From the NCBI GenBank assembly GCA_016933045.1, contig JAFGBR010000069.1:62001-126000 (forward strand): a stretch of DNA of 64,000 bases, written 5' to 3'. Numbering within the stretch: the stretch's first letter is position 1; each line of letters starts with the position of its first letter. Source of the DNA: Marinilabiliaceae bacterium. Its GTDB lineage: Bacteria > Bacteroidota > Bacteroidia > Bacteroidales > Marinilabiliaceae. Position numbers and translations under genes: made by a program. Below, one piece after another: positions 37,759 through 46,555 of the stretch. A model generated the notes under the pieces. It saw nothing but the letters and a program-made list of their open reading frames with translations. It had not been told where the DNA came from and searched no databases.

Positions 37759-38679
37759 ATGAAGACATTAGTAACTGGCGGTGCCGGGTTTATTGGATCA
37801 GCTGTTGTTCCAGCACTTCAGGCAGATGGATATGATGTATCTGTTCTTGATAATTTATCATTCGGCAGCAGAAATTTTATTGATGTAGATGATAATCAAT
37901 TTTATTTTGCAGATATAAGGGATAAAAAAGGTGTTGAAAGAGCTATTTTGGCCATTCAGCCAGAAATTGTTATACATCTTGCTGCAATACACTTTATTCC
38001 TTATTGTAACCAGCATCCTTACGAAGCTGCCGATACAAATATTCGTGGAACAATGAATGTTTTGAATGCCTGTAAAAAGTTATCGTCTTTAAAAAAGGTG
38101 TTATTTGCTTCAACAGCTGCGGTTTATCCAATTTATGATGAGGCTGTTAACGAAAATCACGAATTGTTACCACTCGATATTTATGGGTTGAGCAAGTTAA
38201 CCGGAGAGTCGCTGTTAAAAGAGTTTTATCACGAAACAAAGGTTGATACTATTGTTTGTCGTTTTTTTAATGCTTTTGGTCCAAACGAAACAAATCCTCA
38301 TTTGATTCCCGAAATTGAAAAGCAATTGCACGATGGGTTACGTATCATTAAACTTGGAAATTTAACTCCTAAAAGAGATTTTATTCATACCTACGATATG
38401 GCGAATGCCGTAAAAAAATTATTGGCAGTGAAAAATATTGGATATGATACATTTAACTTGGGACGTGGTATTGAGTATTCAGTAGTTGAAATTGTTGAAG
38501 CATTTGAGCGTCAACTGGGTGAAAAGGTAATCATTGAAGTGGATCAGTCCAGAGTGAGAAAAGTTGAACGTGAGCATCTATTGGCTGATGTGTCTAAATT
38601 GAAGAAAGTTGCCGGATGGGAGCCTGTTTGGGGTATTGATGAAGGTATTAAAAACCTGGTTGAAAATTGGAGTAAGTAA
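37759..38679 (+). CDS. NAD-dependent nucleotide-sugar epimerase/dehydratase
   Basis: The 306-residue extended SDR enzyme has the NAD-binding TGGAGFIGS (6-14), a Ser in ASTAAVYP near 118-125 and the catalytic Tyr142-x3-Lys146 in IYGLSKLTGE. The length and the FNAFGPNETNPHLIPEI segment match UDP-glucose/UDP-GlcNAc 4-epimerase-like enzymes. It would supply a UDP-galactose or UDP-GalNAc type donor, but a dehydratase activity cannot be excluded by eye. It lies between two GT4 genes. Confidence 0.87.
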   Translation: MKTLVTGGAGFIGSAVVPALQADGYDVSVLDNLSFGSRNFIDVDDNQFYFADIRDKKGVERAILAIQPEIVIHLAAIHFIPYCNQHPYEAADTNIRGTMNVLNACKKLSSLKKVLFASTAAVYPIYDEAVNENHELLPLDIYGLSKLTGESLLKEFYHETKVDTIVCRFFNAFGPNETNPHLIPEIEKQLHDGLRIIKLGNLTPKRDFIHTYDMANAVKKLLAVKNIGYDTFNLGRGIEYSVVEIVEAFERQLGEKVIIEVDQSRVRKVEREHLLADVSKLKKVAGWEPVWGIDEGIKNLVENWSK

Positions 38680-38704
38680 AAAATAACCTAATTATACTTA
38701 ATAT

Positions 38705-39856
38705 ATGAAGAACGAAAGATTACGTCTGGGTATTATTTTTAATTTTCAGGCATCTTGGATGGGAGGCGTTATATACGTTATAAATATTGTAAAAACGCTG
38801 AATTTCCTCGATGAAGAAGAAAAACCCGAAATCACTCTTTTTTATAATCCAAATTTGGAACGTTTTCTCGATGAATTTGAATACCCATACTTAAATAAGG
38901 TGAAATGGAATTTTCCATCATTGGTTTCAGGAAACATAAAATCAATGCTTTTTCGAAAGAATTTGTTTATCGAAGATATTCTTGAAAAATTCCCACTTGA
39001 TGCGGTTTATCCTTTCCAGGATTTTCCGGTTCGCATAAAAACGTCGGTTCGACTGGTGTCGTGGTGTGCCGATTTTCAGCAAAAACACTACCCCGAATTT
39101 TTCTCAACAAAACAGCTCATTGGGCGTAATACTCGTGTGAAAAATGCTTTGCGAAATGCCGATCATCTGGTTCTTTCGAGTTATGATGCTCAAAAAGATT
39201 TGAAGCATTTTTTTAGAGTTCCTTCTAATCTTAATATGTACGTTTATCATTTTGTTTCTATTATCGATGATTTAACAGATGTTGATATTAACGAATTGAG
39301 AGCCAAATATAAACTACCCGAGAAGTATTTTTTAGTGTCTAATCAGTTTCATAAGCATAAAAATCATAAAGTTGTATTTGATGCTGTTGCTAAAATGAAG
39401 GAGATGAGGATTAAAATTCATGTTGCATGTACAGGTAAGTTCCCTGATGCATCCGATTCTCCTTATATGGCCGAATTACATCGTATTATCGACGACAATA
39501 AATTACACGATCAGGTGAGTATGCTTGGAATTATTTCGCGTAATGATCAGTTGCAGCTTATGAGATATTCGCAAGCAGTTATACAGCCTAGTCTTTTTGA
39601 AGGTTGGAGTACGGTTATTGAGGATGCCAGGTCTCTTCAGGTTCCTGTTGTTGCTGCCAGTCTTGGTGTAAATATTGAACAATTAGGCGATGATCATGGT
39701 TATTTTAATCCTCATAAAGTTGATGAATTGATTGATATTTTAAAAGATTATCCTGAGAGAAATTTGAACGATCAGTTTTACGAAGAATATCCAAAACGTG
39801 TGAAAGAGGCAGCCAAAATGCTTATGAAAATTTTCGGACGAGAAATCAAAGAATAG
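38705..39856 (+). CDS. Family 4 glycosyltransferase
   Basis: The 383-residue GT-B fold enzyme begins LGIIFNFQASWMGGVIYV and carries the donor-site motif SLFEGWSTVIEDARSLQVPVV (E-x7-E), preceded by FHKHKNHKVVFDAV, a typical GT4 loop. It is cytoplasmic or membrane-associated and adds one sugar to the growing repeat. The next gene is 98 bases downstream, one of the longer gaps in the locus. Specificity is unknown. Confidence 0.9.
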   Translation: MKNERLRLGIIFNFQASWMGGVIYVINIVKTLNFLDEEEKPEITLFYNPNLERFLDEFEYPYLNKVKWNFPSLVSGNIKSMLFRKNLFIEDILEKFPLDAVYPFQDFPVRIKTSVRLVSWCADFQQKHYPEFFSTKQLIGRNTRVKNALRNADHLVLSSYDAQKDLKHFFRVPSNLNMYVYHFVSIIDDLTDVDINELRAKYKLPEKYFLVSNQFHKHKNHKVVFDAVAKMKEMRIKIHVACTGKFPDASDSPYMAELHRIIDDNKLHDQVSMLGIISRNDQLQLMRYSQAVIQPSLFEGWSTVIEDARSLQVPVVAASLGVNIEQLGDDHGYFNPHKVDELIDILKDYPERNLNDQFYEEYPKRVKEAAKMLMKIFGREIKE

Positions 39857-39954
39857 TGTATCTGTATTATGTATGTTGTTTTTTATACAGGCTTTGAAGC
39901 TTTTGCTAATTAGTTTAACTGTTAATATATAATTACTTACAGTCTGTTATATTT

Positions 39955-41145
39955 ATGAAAATACTTTTTGTTTCAATTGCCTGGCCTGCAACCGGAATTA
40001 ATAATTTATACACTAACCTGATGGATGAATTTGTTCGCAATGGCCATCAAGTGTTTGTTGTTGGAACCAGAGAAGATGTTGGTGGAGAGGAGGAGTTGGT
40101 GATTGAAAACCAGATAAGGATTGTTCGGGTCTCATCGGGTAAAATCCGAAAGGCTTCCTATCTTACAAAGTTTAGATCACTCTTTTTTTTGGGTGGTAAA
40201 ATTCGAAAGGCTGTTATAAGGCATTATGGAAATGAAAAAATCGATTTGATTATTGGACCAACACCTCCAATAACTTTGTCGTTTATGTATAAAAAATTGA
40301 AGAAACGATTTGATGCCCCTTTCTATTTGTTACTTAAAGATATATGGCCTCAAGGATCGGTCGATTTGCAAGTATTTAAAAGGTACAGCGTTCCCTGGAT
40401 GTTTTTTCGACTGCACGAAATCAGGATTTATAAAACAGCCGATTATATTGGAACAATGTCCGAATTAGGGGTTAAGTATATTTTAAGTCATAATAGGTTT
40501 TTAAATCCTGTTAAAGTTGAAGTATGTCCTAATTCGATAAAGCCGATTGATGAAGAATCTATAAATACTAATTGTGATATCAGACAAAAATATAACATAC
40601 CATCTGATGCATGTGTGTTTTTGTTTAGCGGCAATTTAGGCCCTGGTCATGGTCTTCATTTTTTTGTTGATGCAATTAAAGCCTTAAGTGATTATGATAA
40701 AGCATATTTTGTAATTGGAGGTTCAGGAACGTATTATAAGTATCTTGATGATAGATTTAAAGAATTTTCGCCAAAAAATGCTTTGCTATATAGTTGGTTG
40801 CCACGTGAAGATTATGAGCAGATTGTTGCAACAAGTAATGTTGGTTTAATTTTTTTGTATCGATATACTTCACCACAATACCCATCTCGTTTATTAAGTT
40901 ATCTGGAGTATTCCAAACCAGTATTGTGCGCTGTAAATGCTTTTACCGATATTGGGACTATTGTTGAAAAATATGAGTGTGGAAAATCAGTTGAGCATGG
41001 GAATTTAAACGATTTTATTGATGTAATAAAATTTTTCTGCGAAAATGCCAATTTGCGTAAAAGTATGGGTGAAAAAGGGCGTAAGTTGCTTATGAATAAA
41101 TATACAGTTGGTCATTGCTATGATATTATTATGAAACATTTCTAA
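39955..41145 (+). CDS. Family 4 glycosyltransferase (WbuB-like)
   Basis: The 396-residue GT-B fold enzyme has an N-terminal WPATGINNLYTNLMDEF segment and GHQVFVVGT. The centre has LLLKDIWPQGSVDL, a WbuB-type feature, and the C-terminal half FSGNLGPGHGLHFFVDAI and YPSRLLSYLEYSKPVL, the donor-binding region. WbuB-like enzymes often transfer amino sugars such as FucNAc. Here a 3-amino-3,6-dideoxyhexose is one candidate donor, by inference. The stop codon shares one base with the next start (TAATG), indicating coupled translation with the ATP-grasp protein. Confidence 0.88.
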   Translation: MKILFVSIAWPATGINNLYTNLMDEFVRNGHQVFVVGTREDVGGEEELVIENQIRIVRVSSGKIRKASYLTKFRSLFFLGGKIRKAVIRHYGNEKIDLIIGPTPPITLSFMYKKLKKRFDAPFYLLLKDIWPQGSVDLQVFKRYSVPWMFFRLHEIRIYKTADYIGTMSELGVKYILSHNRFLNPVKVEVCPNSIKPIDEESINTNCDIRQKYNIPSDACVFLFSGNLGPGHGLHFFVDAIKALSDYDKAYFVIGGSGTYYKYLDDRFKEFSPKNALLYSWLPREDYEQIVATSNVGLIFLYRYTSPQYPSRLLSYLEYSKPVLCAVNAFTDIGTIVEKYECGKSVEHGNLNDFIDVIKFFCENANLRKSMGEKGRKLLMNKYTVGHCYDIIMKHF

Positions 41146-42326
41146 TGCAAAATAATAAACTTAAAATATTACTTCTTGATCAAGGGCGTCAATCGTTACC
41201 TTTTCTTAAGTCTTTTGCTAAATCAGGACATCATGTTACTGTTGTTTGTAATACGAGGCTGAATGAGAGTTACTTTTCACGTTATCCGTCAAAGAAACTG
41301 CTTTGGCCTAGTTATATAAATGATCGTGAGGGGTTTGAGATAAAATTATTCGATTATCTAAAAAACAATCAGGTTGATGTTACAATAAGTGTGGGTGATG
41401 TTTCGGCAGATATTTTGGCCAGAAATCAGGATTTTGTAAAACAATATACCAGGATAACATCACCCGATTATGATACCTTTTTGCTAGGAGCTGATAAGCT
41501 GAATTTAATGATGTATTGCATGGATCATGGTTTGCCATGTCCCAAAACCTATGAACTAACTGAGAAAACGCTTGCTAACTTGGCTGATTTATTGGATTTT
41601 CCTGTTATGGTAAAGCCTTTGCGGGGCATTGGAGCTATTGGTGTAAAACGATACGATAATCTTGATGATTTGAAAAGTAAATATCCTTCGATGATGAAAG
41701 AATATGGACAGATGATTGTTCAGGAGTTTATTCCTCAGAAGGGGGGGATGCAGTATCAGGCCGAGGCTTTTGTTGATGATAATCACGAAATGAGGGTTTG
41801 TTTACCTATTCTTAAACCAAGGTTCTTTCCTGTTAGCGGCGGTACCAGTACTGCAAATGTTACTATTGAGCATTCCGAAATTTACGAAACAACAAAAAAA
41901 CTATTGGAAGGTATGAATTGGAGGGGTGCAGCCGATGTAGACTATATTCTTGATCCACGTGATAATATAGCTAAGATTTTGGAAATAAACCCACGTGTAA
42001 CTGCCGGAATAAAGATTGGTTTTGCAGCCGGTATCGATTATGCCGACTTACATTTGAAATTGGCATTAGGACAAGAAGTTCCTGTTATTGATAAATATAA
42101 ACTTGGTGTTTACTGTCGTAATTTTTTTCTTGAAACACTGTGGTTTTTGTTTTCAACACGACAGATGAAAAAAGATACTAAACCATCGTTTTTTAATTTT
42201 TTTGGACGTAACGTTGTTGATCAGTTATTGAGTTTCGACGATCCCTTTACAGGTTTGGGGTTTGTATTAAATATGATTAGAAAGTATTCGAAAGTCTCAA
42301 ATTTTAAAGCAAAAGTGCGAATGTAG
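41145..42326 (+). CDS. ATP-grasp ligase, carbamoyl-phosphate-synthase-like (2)
   Basis: The 393-residue protein has a pre-ATP-grasp Rossmann domain (ILLLDQGRQSLPFLKSFAKS), then LLGADKLNLMMYCMDHGLPCP, the ATP-binding FPVMVKPLRGIGAIGVKR (about 146-163), IVQEFIPQKGGMQYQAEAF and the metal-binding ILEINPRVTAG. It is of the CarB/D-Asp-ligase-like group and should form an amide or ester through an acyl phosphate. Its start overlaps the preceding GT4 stop by one base, so the two products are made together and may act on the same sugar. The second of three ATP-grasp genes in the locus; substrate unknown. Confidence 0.85.
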   Translation: MQNNKLKILLLDQGRQSLPFLKSFAKSGHHVTVVCNTRLNESYFSRYPSKKLLWPSYINDREGFEIKLFDYLKNNQVDVTISVGDVSADILARNQDFVKQYTRITSPDYDTFLLGADKLNLMMYCMDHGLPCPKTYELTEKTLANLADLLDFPVMVKPLRGIGAIGVKRYDNLDDLKSKYPSMMKEYGQMIVQEFIPQKGGMQYQAEAFVDDNHEMRVCLPILKPRFFPVSGGTSTANVTIEHSEIYETTKKLLEGMNWRGAADVDYILDPRDNIAKILEINPRVTAGIKIGFAAGIDYADLHLKLALGQEVPVIDKYKLGVYCRNFFLETLWFLFSTRQMKKDTKPSFFNFFGRNVVDQLLSFDDPFTGLGFVLNMIRKYSKVSNFKAKVRM

Positions 42327-42375
42327 TATTGTTAATAAAACAGAATGGCATTATTGCTAAATTTTATACACGTTG

Positions 42376-43251
42376 ATGGAAAACATAATGATAAATGCAC
42401 TAACAATTGATGTAGAAGATGCTATTAATCAGGCTATGCGAAACTTTTTTAAAAAGGAAATGGAACCTACTATACGTGTGCTTGACAACACTATTCGACT
42501 ACTCGACTTGTTTGATGAGAAGAATGTAAAGGGGACTTTTTTTGTGTTGGGTGAAGTTGCTAAGACCTATCCTAATTTAATTAAAGATATTGCAAATAGA
42601 GGGCATGAGCTTGGTATTCACGGCTATTCTCATGCTCGTTATTATAATATTACAAAAGAGCAGGCTCGACAGGAAATTGTTGCATCGAAGGAAATTATTG
42701 AAGATATTTCGGGTAAAGAAGTGCTTGGACATCGTGCTCCTGAGTTCTCTATTAATAAAGATACAATTTGGGTGTTAGAACTTTTGCTTGATGCAGGACT
42801 TAAATATGATAGTAGTATTTTTCCTGCAAAATCATCGCGATACGGTTGGTCTGGATTTGAAAAGGATATTCATTATTTTACTTTACATGATGGTCGGAAA
42901 ATAATTGAAGCACCAATGTCTGCTATTAGATTTGCTGGTAAGGATTTTCCGGTTTGCGGAGGTGGATATTTCAGGATATTACCTTTTTCGTTAACTGACT
43001 ATTCCTTTAATAAAATTCAGCAAGAACGTCCCGTAAATGTTTATTTACATCCTTACGAGGTTGATACTCCTCCGTTTCAGGACTTTTATATGGAACAGGT
43101 GAGTAAAGCTTCGTTTCGGGAAAAAATAAAGCTGAAAACTTATTGGTATAACAGGGATACTGTTGTGCCAAAGTTGTCAATGTTATTAGATAAGTATAAA
43201 TTTGATACTTTATATAATGTTATTAGTAATGCATTAATCATTAATAATTAA
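42376..43251 (+). CDS. Polysaccharide deacetylase (NodB fold, XrtA-system type)
   Basis: The 291-residue carbohydrate esterase 4 family member has INALTIDVED near the N-terminus (catalytic and metal Asp), GTFFVLGEVA, GIHGYSHARYYNIT with the metal-binding His pair, LGHRAPEFSI, and a late VYLHPYEVD. These match the deacetylases linked to PEP-CTERM/XrtA glycan loci. It removes N-acetyl groups from a sugar, leaving a free amine. No signal peptide is seen. The start may be ATG 42376 or ATG 42388; the conserved domain begins at the latter. An adjacent ATP-grasp ligase and the QueC-like pair would fit a deacetylate-then-modify scheme. Confidence 0.87.
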   Translation: MENIMINALTIDVEDAINQAMRNFFKKEMEPTIRVLDNTIRLLDLFDEKNVKGTFFVLGEVAKTYPNLIKDIANRGHELGIHGYSHARYYNITKEQARQEIVASKEIIEDISGKEVLGHRAPEFSINKDTIWVLELLLDAGLKYDSSIFPAKSSRYGWSGFEKDIHYFTLHDGRKIIEAPMSAIRFAGKDFPVCGGGYFRILPFSLTDYSFNKIQQERPVNVYLHPYEVDTPPFQDFYMEQVSKASFREKIKLKTYWYNRDTVVPKLSMLLDKYKFDTLYNVISNALIINN

Positions 43252-43298
43252 TGTGTTGAATTTTTTCTAAATATAAATTTAATGTGTAAAACCATTGT

Positions 43299-44039
43299 AT
43301 GGATGAAAAAGTAAAAATAGTCCATGTTTTTTGGACGGGTGGTTTAGATTCTACATTTCGTGTTATGCAATTATTGCTAACTACTGATCATTATGTTCAG
43401 CCTCATTATATTGTGCGACACGAAAACTCTACCGGAATAGAGATTGACACAATGATTAAAATGAGAAGGGAAATAATTCGGATTTTCCCTAAAGTAAGAC
43501 CTCGTTTTCTTCAAACAATTTATACGAATGAGGGACTTATTAAATTTGATGATGACATAAATGAAAGTGTAAATAATTTAAAAAAGGAAGGAAAGGTTGC
43601 CGAGCAATATCAGGTTATGGCAAATTATTGTAAAGAGTTTAATATTCGAGTTATTGATGTGGCATTAACCCGAATTTCGGGTGAAAAAGAATTTTTCGAA
43701 AAATTTAAAAATGCTGAGGCGTTTAAGTCTTTCCAATACCCTGTTATAAATCTCTCTAAAAAAGAGATGGTGAATATTGCTAAAGATAATAAGTGGGAGC
43801 AAATTCTTTTTATGACTTCATTTTGCCGAAGACCAAATGTGAAAATTAAACCATGTGGTGTGTGCGGCCCATGTGCCGATGCTGTATCTGCGGGTATGGG
43901 GTTTCGTTTTCCTCTGTTTTCATATATCAAAGCAATATGCTTAATACCTTTTCGAAGTTACTATCGTAAGAATTATTTTAAACACGATAAAAGTAAATTG
44001 TTTAAGTGGATAACTAAAAAGTTTGAACATAAATTTTAG
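43299..44039 (+). CDS. QueC-like PP-loop ATPase, copy 1
   Basis: The 246-residue protein has the PP-loop WTGGLDST (12-19) and a C-terminal cysteine cluster Cys176-x9-Cys186-x2-Cys189-x2-Cys192, nearly the zinc site of QueC. QueC uses ATP and ammonia to convert a carboxylate to an amide and then a nitrile in 7-cyano-7-deazaguanine synthesis. No queD, queE or queF is nearby, and two paralogues stand in tandem inside a glycan locus, so queuosine synthesis is unlikely. A carboxylate-amidating or nitrile-forming role on a uronic acid is a reasonable inference. The basic C-terminal tail (about 215-246) may bind membrane or nucleic acid. Confidence 0.8.
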   Translation: MDEKVKIVHVFWTGGLDSTFRVMQLLLTTDHYVQPHYIVRHENSTGIEIDTMIKMRREIIRIFPKVRPRFLQTIYTNEGLIKFDDDINESVNNLKKEGKVAEQYQVMANYCKEFNIRVIDVALTRISGEKEFFEKFKNAEAFKSFQYPVINLSKKEMVNIAKDNKWEQILFMTSFCRRPNVKIKPCGVCGPCADAVSAGMGFRFPLFSYIKAICLIPFRSYYRKNYFKHDKSKLFKWITKKFEHKF

Positions 44040-44041
44040 TG

Positions 44042-44899
44042 ATGAATAGAAAAAATAATAATGAATTTCCAATTCATGTAGATATACTTTGGACTGGGGG
44101 TTTTGATTCAACATTTAGAATTTGTCAATTGTCATTACAACCAGTTGAAATTCAACCATATTATATTTTAGATCATAGGCGAAAATCTTATAAAAATGAA
44201 TTGAGTGCAATATCACGTATTATAAAATATTTGCAAAAGAAGGATACAACAAAATGTAAGATATTATCCTTAGTTGTTGTTCGTGATGACGAAATTAGTC
44301 TTAATAAAGAAGTTTCTGATTCATTTAATAGGATTTATGGTGAATATGTGATTGGACGACAATATGATTATCTTGCACGATTTGCACATCAGTATAATTT
44401 GAATTTGGAGTTGGGATGGGAATTGTCACTTAATGGTAGTAATATAGGTAGCGTGTTTAATAAATATGGAGTTTTTAAGACTGTAAAAGAATGTGTGCAA
44501 GATGTTGTAGTTGAATATATAGAACCGGATTTTATTAAGTGTTCAGAAGACTTCTTAAAGGTTTTTGGAAGGTTTAGGTTTGGACTTCCTTTGTATAATA
44601 TGACAAAATTGGAAGCTTCTGATGAATATATACGATTAGGTTTTAAAAACGTAATAAAGATGACCTGGTTTTGTTCGCACCCAATTATGGGACGTCCCTG
44701 TGGTTTGTGTAATCCATGCGAAACAGTTATTAAATCGAATATGGGATACCGTTTGCCAATTACCTCGAAAGTGCTTTACAGTGCCTTTAAAGCAAATTCG
44801 TTAGGTAAAATTGTAAATAACAGGTTAAAAGTAATTTATAATACTCGCTTCAGGCATTCACGCCTTTCATCAAGGGCATTTTCCAGAAAAATTCAATAG
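44042..44899 (+). CDS. QueC-like PP-loop ATPase, copy 2
   Basis: The 285-residue paralogue has WTGGFDST (17-24) and Cys211-x8-Cys220-x2-Cys223-x2-Cys226, the exact QueC zinc-site spacing. Its middle region is about 40 residues longer than in copy 1 and differs strongly from it. ATG 44042 is preferred; the GTG at 44039 overlaps the upstream stop by one base. It probably adenylates a carboxylate in the same pathway as copy 1, perhaps as a heteromer or for a second substrate. A basic tail again ends the protein. The function is inferred from the fold and neighbours only. Confidence 0.8.
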   Translation: MNRKNNNEFPIHVDILWTGGFDSTFRICQLSLQPVEIQPYYILDHRRKSYKNELSAISRIIKYLQKKDTTKCKILSLVVVRDDEISLNKEVSDSFNRIYGEYVIGRQYDYLARFAHQYNLNLELGWELSLNGSNIGSVFNKYGVFKTVKECVQDVVVEYIEPDFIKCSEDFLKVFGRFRFGLPLYNMTKLEASDEYIRLGFKNVIKMTWFCSHPIMGRPCGLCNPCETVIKSNMGYRLPITSKVLYSAFKANSLGKIVNNRLKVIYNTRFRHSRLSSRAFSRKIQ

Positions 44900-44948
44900 T
44901 GTTGTATTATTTAAATCAAAGATTTATAATCACCTTAAATTTTTTTTC

Positions 44949-45947
44949 GTGAAACGACTTGTTTATTTAATGTATTACATAAAAAAGCTTGATTGGAATA
45001 AATATAGAAAATTTCTTTATTACATAAGTGAAATACAAAATAAATCAAAATTCAGGCTGGTAATTGATTCTGTTTATTCATCGTTAAGATATAATATTTC
45101 AATAATCGATTATTTTTTATTTGGTTTTTACAATCTATCTGCAATTGAGCGGAAAAAGTGGGCTGGTACTGGTTTTATGTACGAATATCAGTTACGAATG
45201 AATCCTAAAGGATTACGTGAGGTTTTGGAGAATAAAATTGAATTTCTAAATTATTTTAAAGATTTTGTTAATCGTAAATATCATTCTTTAAATCAGTCGG
45301 ATGATGATGTTGAAAAGCTCGGCTTATTAATATCAAATTCATCTGGTTTATTAGTGGTAAAAGGTTCGCACGGACAAGTAGGTGCTGAGGTTGAAGTTTT
45401 AAATTGTAGTGATTATACTCCCGAATCGTTAGTTCATTATATGAGGCAAAAACGATTCAATTTGGCTGAAGAGTATATTGTTCAACACTTATCATTAATG
45501 AAATTATCACCATCGGGATTAAATACTGTTAGAGTTTTTACACAGTTAAATGGCGATAGAGTTGATATTTTGGGTGCGAGGTTAAGAATAACTGTTAATT
45601 CAAAAGTAGATAATATGGCAGCAGGAAACCTTGCTGCACCTATTGATGTTGTAACCGGTGTTGTTTGTGGCGCAGGTGTGTACAGCGATATTACAAAAAA
45701 TGATTGTAGTATACATCCTGTTACAAATGAGTCTATTGTGGGTTTTGAAGTTCCATATTGGCAAAATGTTATTGAGTTTGTTAAAAAGGCTGCTTTGCAT
45801 GTTCCAACTAATAAGTCTATTGGATGGGATGTAGCAATAACTGATATGGGCCCCGAACTGATTGAGGGTAATCATAATTGGTGTAAGGTATTGTGGCAAT
45901 TACCAGTAAAGCAGGGATTAAAAGCAGAACTAGTTAAATATTTATAG
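44949..45947 (+). CDS. Sugar-transfer-associated ATP-grasp protein (3; GTG start)
   Basis: The 332-residue protein fits the ATPgrasp_ST family: a hydrophobic N-terminal third, then LLVVKGSHGQVGAEVEVL (ATP-binding Lys, near residue 136), LNTVRVFTQLNG, LGARLRITVNSKVDNMAAGN and a final GWDVAITDMGPELIEGNHNW with the metal-binding Glu and Asn. The family name comes from genomic association with sugar transfer genes; the reaction is not established, though ligation of an amine and a carboxylate is expected. GTG 44949 is the start used. The next gene overlaps its stop by one base (TAGTG), so it is coupled with the GNAT protein. Confidence 0.85.
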   Translation: MKRLVYLMYYIKKLDWNKYRKFLYYISEIQNKSKFRLVIDSVYSSLRYNISIIDYFLFGFYNLSAIERKKWAGTGFMYEYQLRMNPKGLREVLENKIEFLNYFKDFVNRKYHSLNQSDDDVEKLGLLISNSSGLLVVKGSHGQVGAEVEVLNCSDYTPESLVHYMRQKRFNLAEEYIVQHLSLMKLSPSGLNTVRVFTQLNGDRVDILGARLRITVNSKVDNMAAGNLAAPIDVVTGVVCGAGVYSDITKNDCSIHPVTNESIVGFEVPYWQNVIEFVKKAALHVPTNKSIGWDVAITDMGPELIEGNHNWCKVLWQLPVKQGLKAELVKYL

Positions 45948-46546
45948 TGGAAAAGATTTTAATTTTTATAAAGCATCATTTGGTATTTATCTGGCTGATT
46001 ATTGAGAGAATAAACGATTTTTTATTTGCTGTTTTATATAAAAAAAAAGAAGAAAATTTGTTGCCGCGTATTTTTGAAAAAAATAAGCTATATCCTTATA
46101 CATTTAGAAAACTTGTTTCAACCGATGTTGAAGCTCTTGCCAGATTAATAGATGACCAGTCGAAAGATGATTTGAAATATTTTAAGCCACATGGATTTGA
46201 TATGGTTTCGTTACAAAAGCAGATGAAAAAAAGGTCTTTTTTAATGATGGGTGCTTTTGATGATAACAGGCTTATTGGTTATTTTTTCTTACGATTCTTT
46301 TTTACTCGGAAATGTTTTGTTGGACGTCTGATTGATAAAAGCTATAGGGGGAAAGGTATAGGTGAAGTTATGAATCAAATAATGTATAATACTTCGTGGA
46401 AATTAAGTTTTAAATGTCTTTCTACAATATCGAAAAACAATAAAGCTGTGGTTGCTGCCCATAAGAAAAATCCTGCTTTTGTTGTTTTAAAAGAGTTACA
46501 AAACAATTATTTGTTGGTTGAATTTATTAATACGGTTAAAAAATAA
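45947..46546 (+). CDS. GNAT-family N-acetyltransferase (GTG start)
   Basis: The 199-residue protein has an N-terminal hydrophobic/amphipathic stretch (about 4-30) that may attach it to the membrane, then a GNAT domain: YTFRKLVSTDVEALARLI, GYFFLRFFF, and the acetyl-CoA-binding loop DKSYRGKGIG. The GTG start overlaps the stop of the ATP-grasp gene by one base. It sits just before the initiating sugar transferase and close to the PglE-like aminotransferase, so N-acylation of the amino sugar made by the latter is plausible. The related GNAT fold does not reveal the acyl donor. Confidence 0.8.
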   Translation: MEKILIFIKHHLVFIWLIIERINDFLFAVLYKKKEENLLPRIFEKNKLYPYTFRKLVSTDVEALARLIDDQSKDDLKYFKPHGFDMVSLQKQMKKRSFLMMGAFDDNRLIGYFFLRFFFTRKCFVGRLIDKSYRGKGIGEVMNQIMYNTSWKLSFKCLSTISKNNKAVVAAHKKNPAFVVLKELQNNYLLVEFINTVKK

Positions 46547-46555
46547 TTATTGATA

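Noticed and set aside
43299-44899. QatABCD- or CBASS-type antiphage system (both use QueC-like proteins)
   Set aside because: No QatA ATPase, QatB, QatD nuclease, nucleotidyltransferase or effector is nearby. All neighbours are glycan genes.
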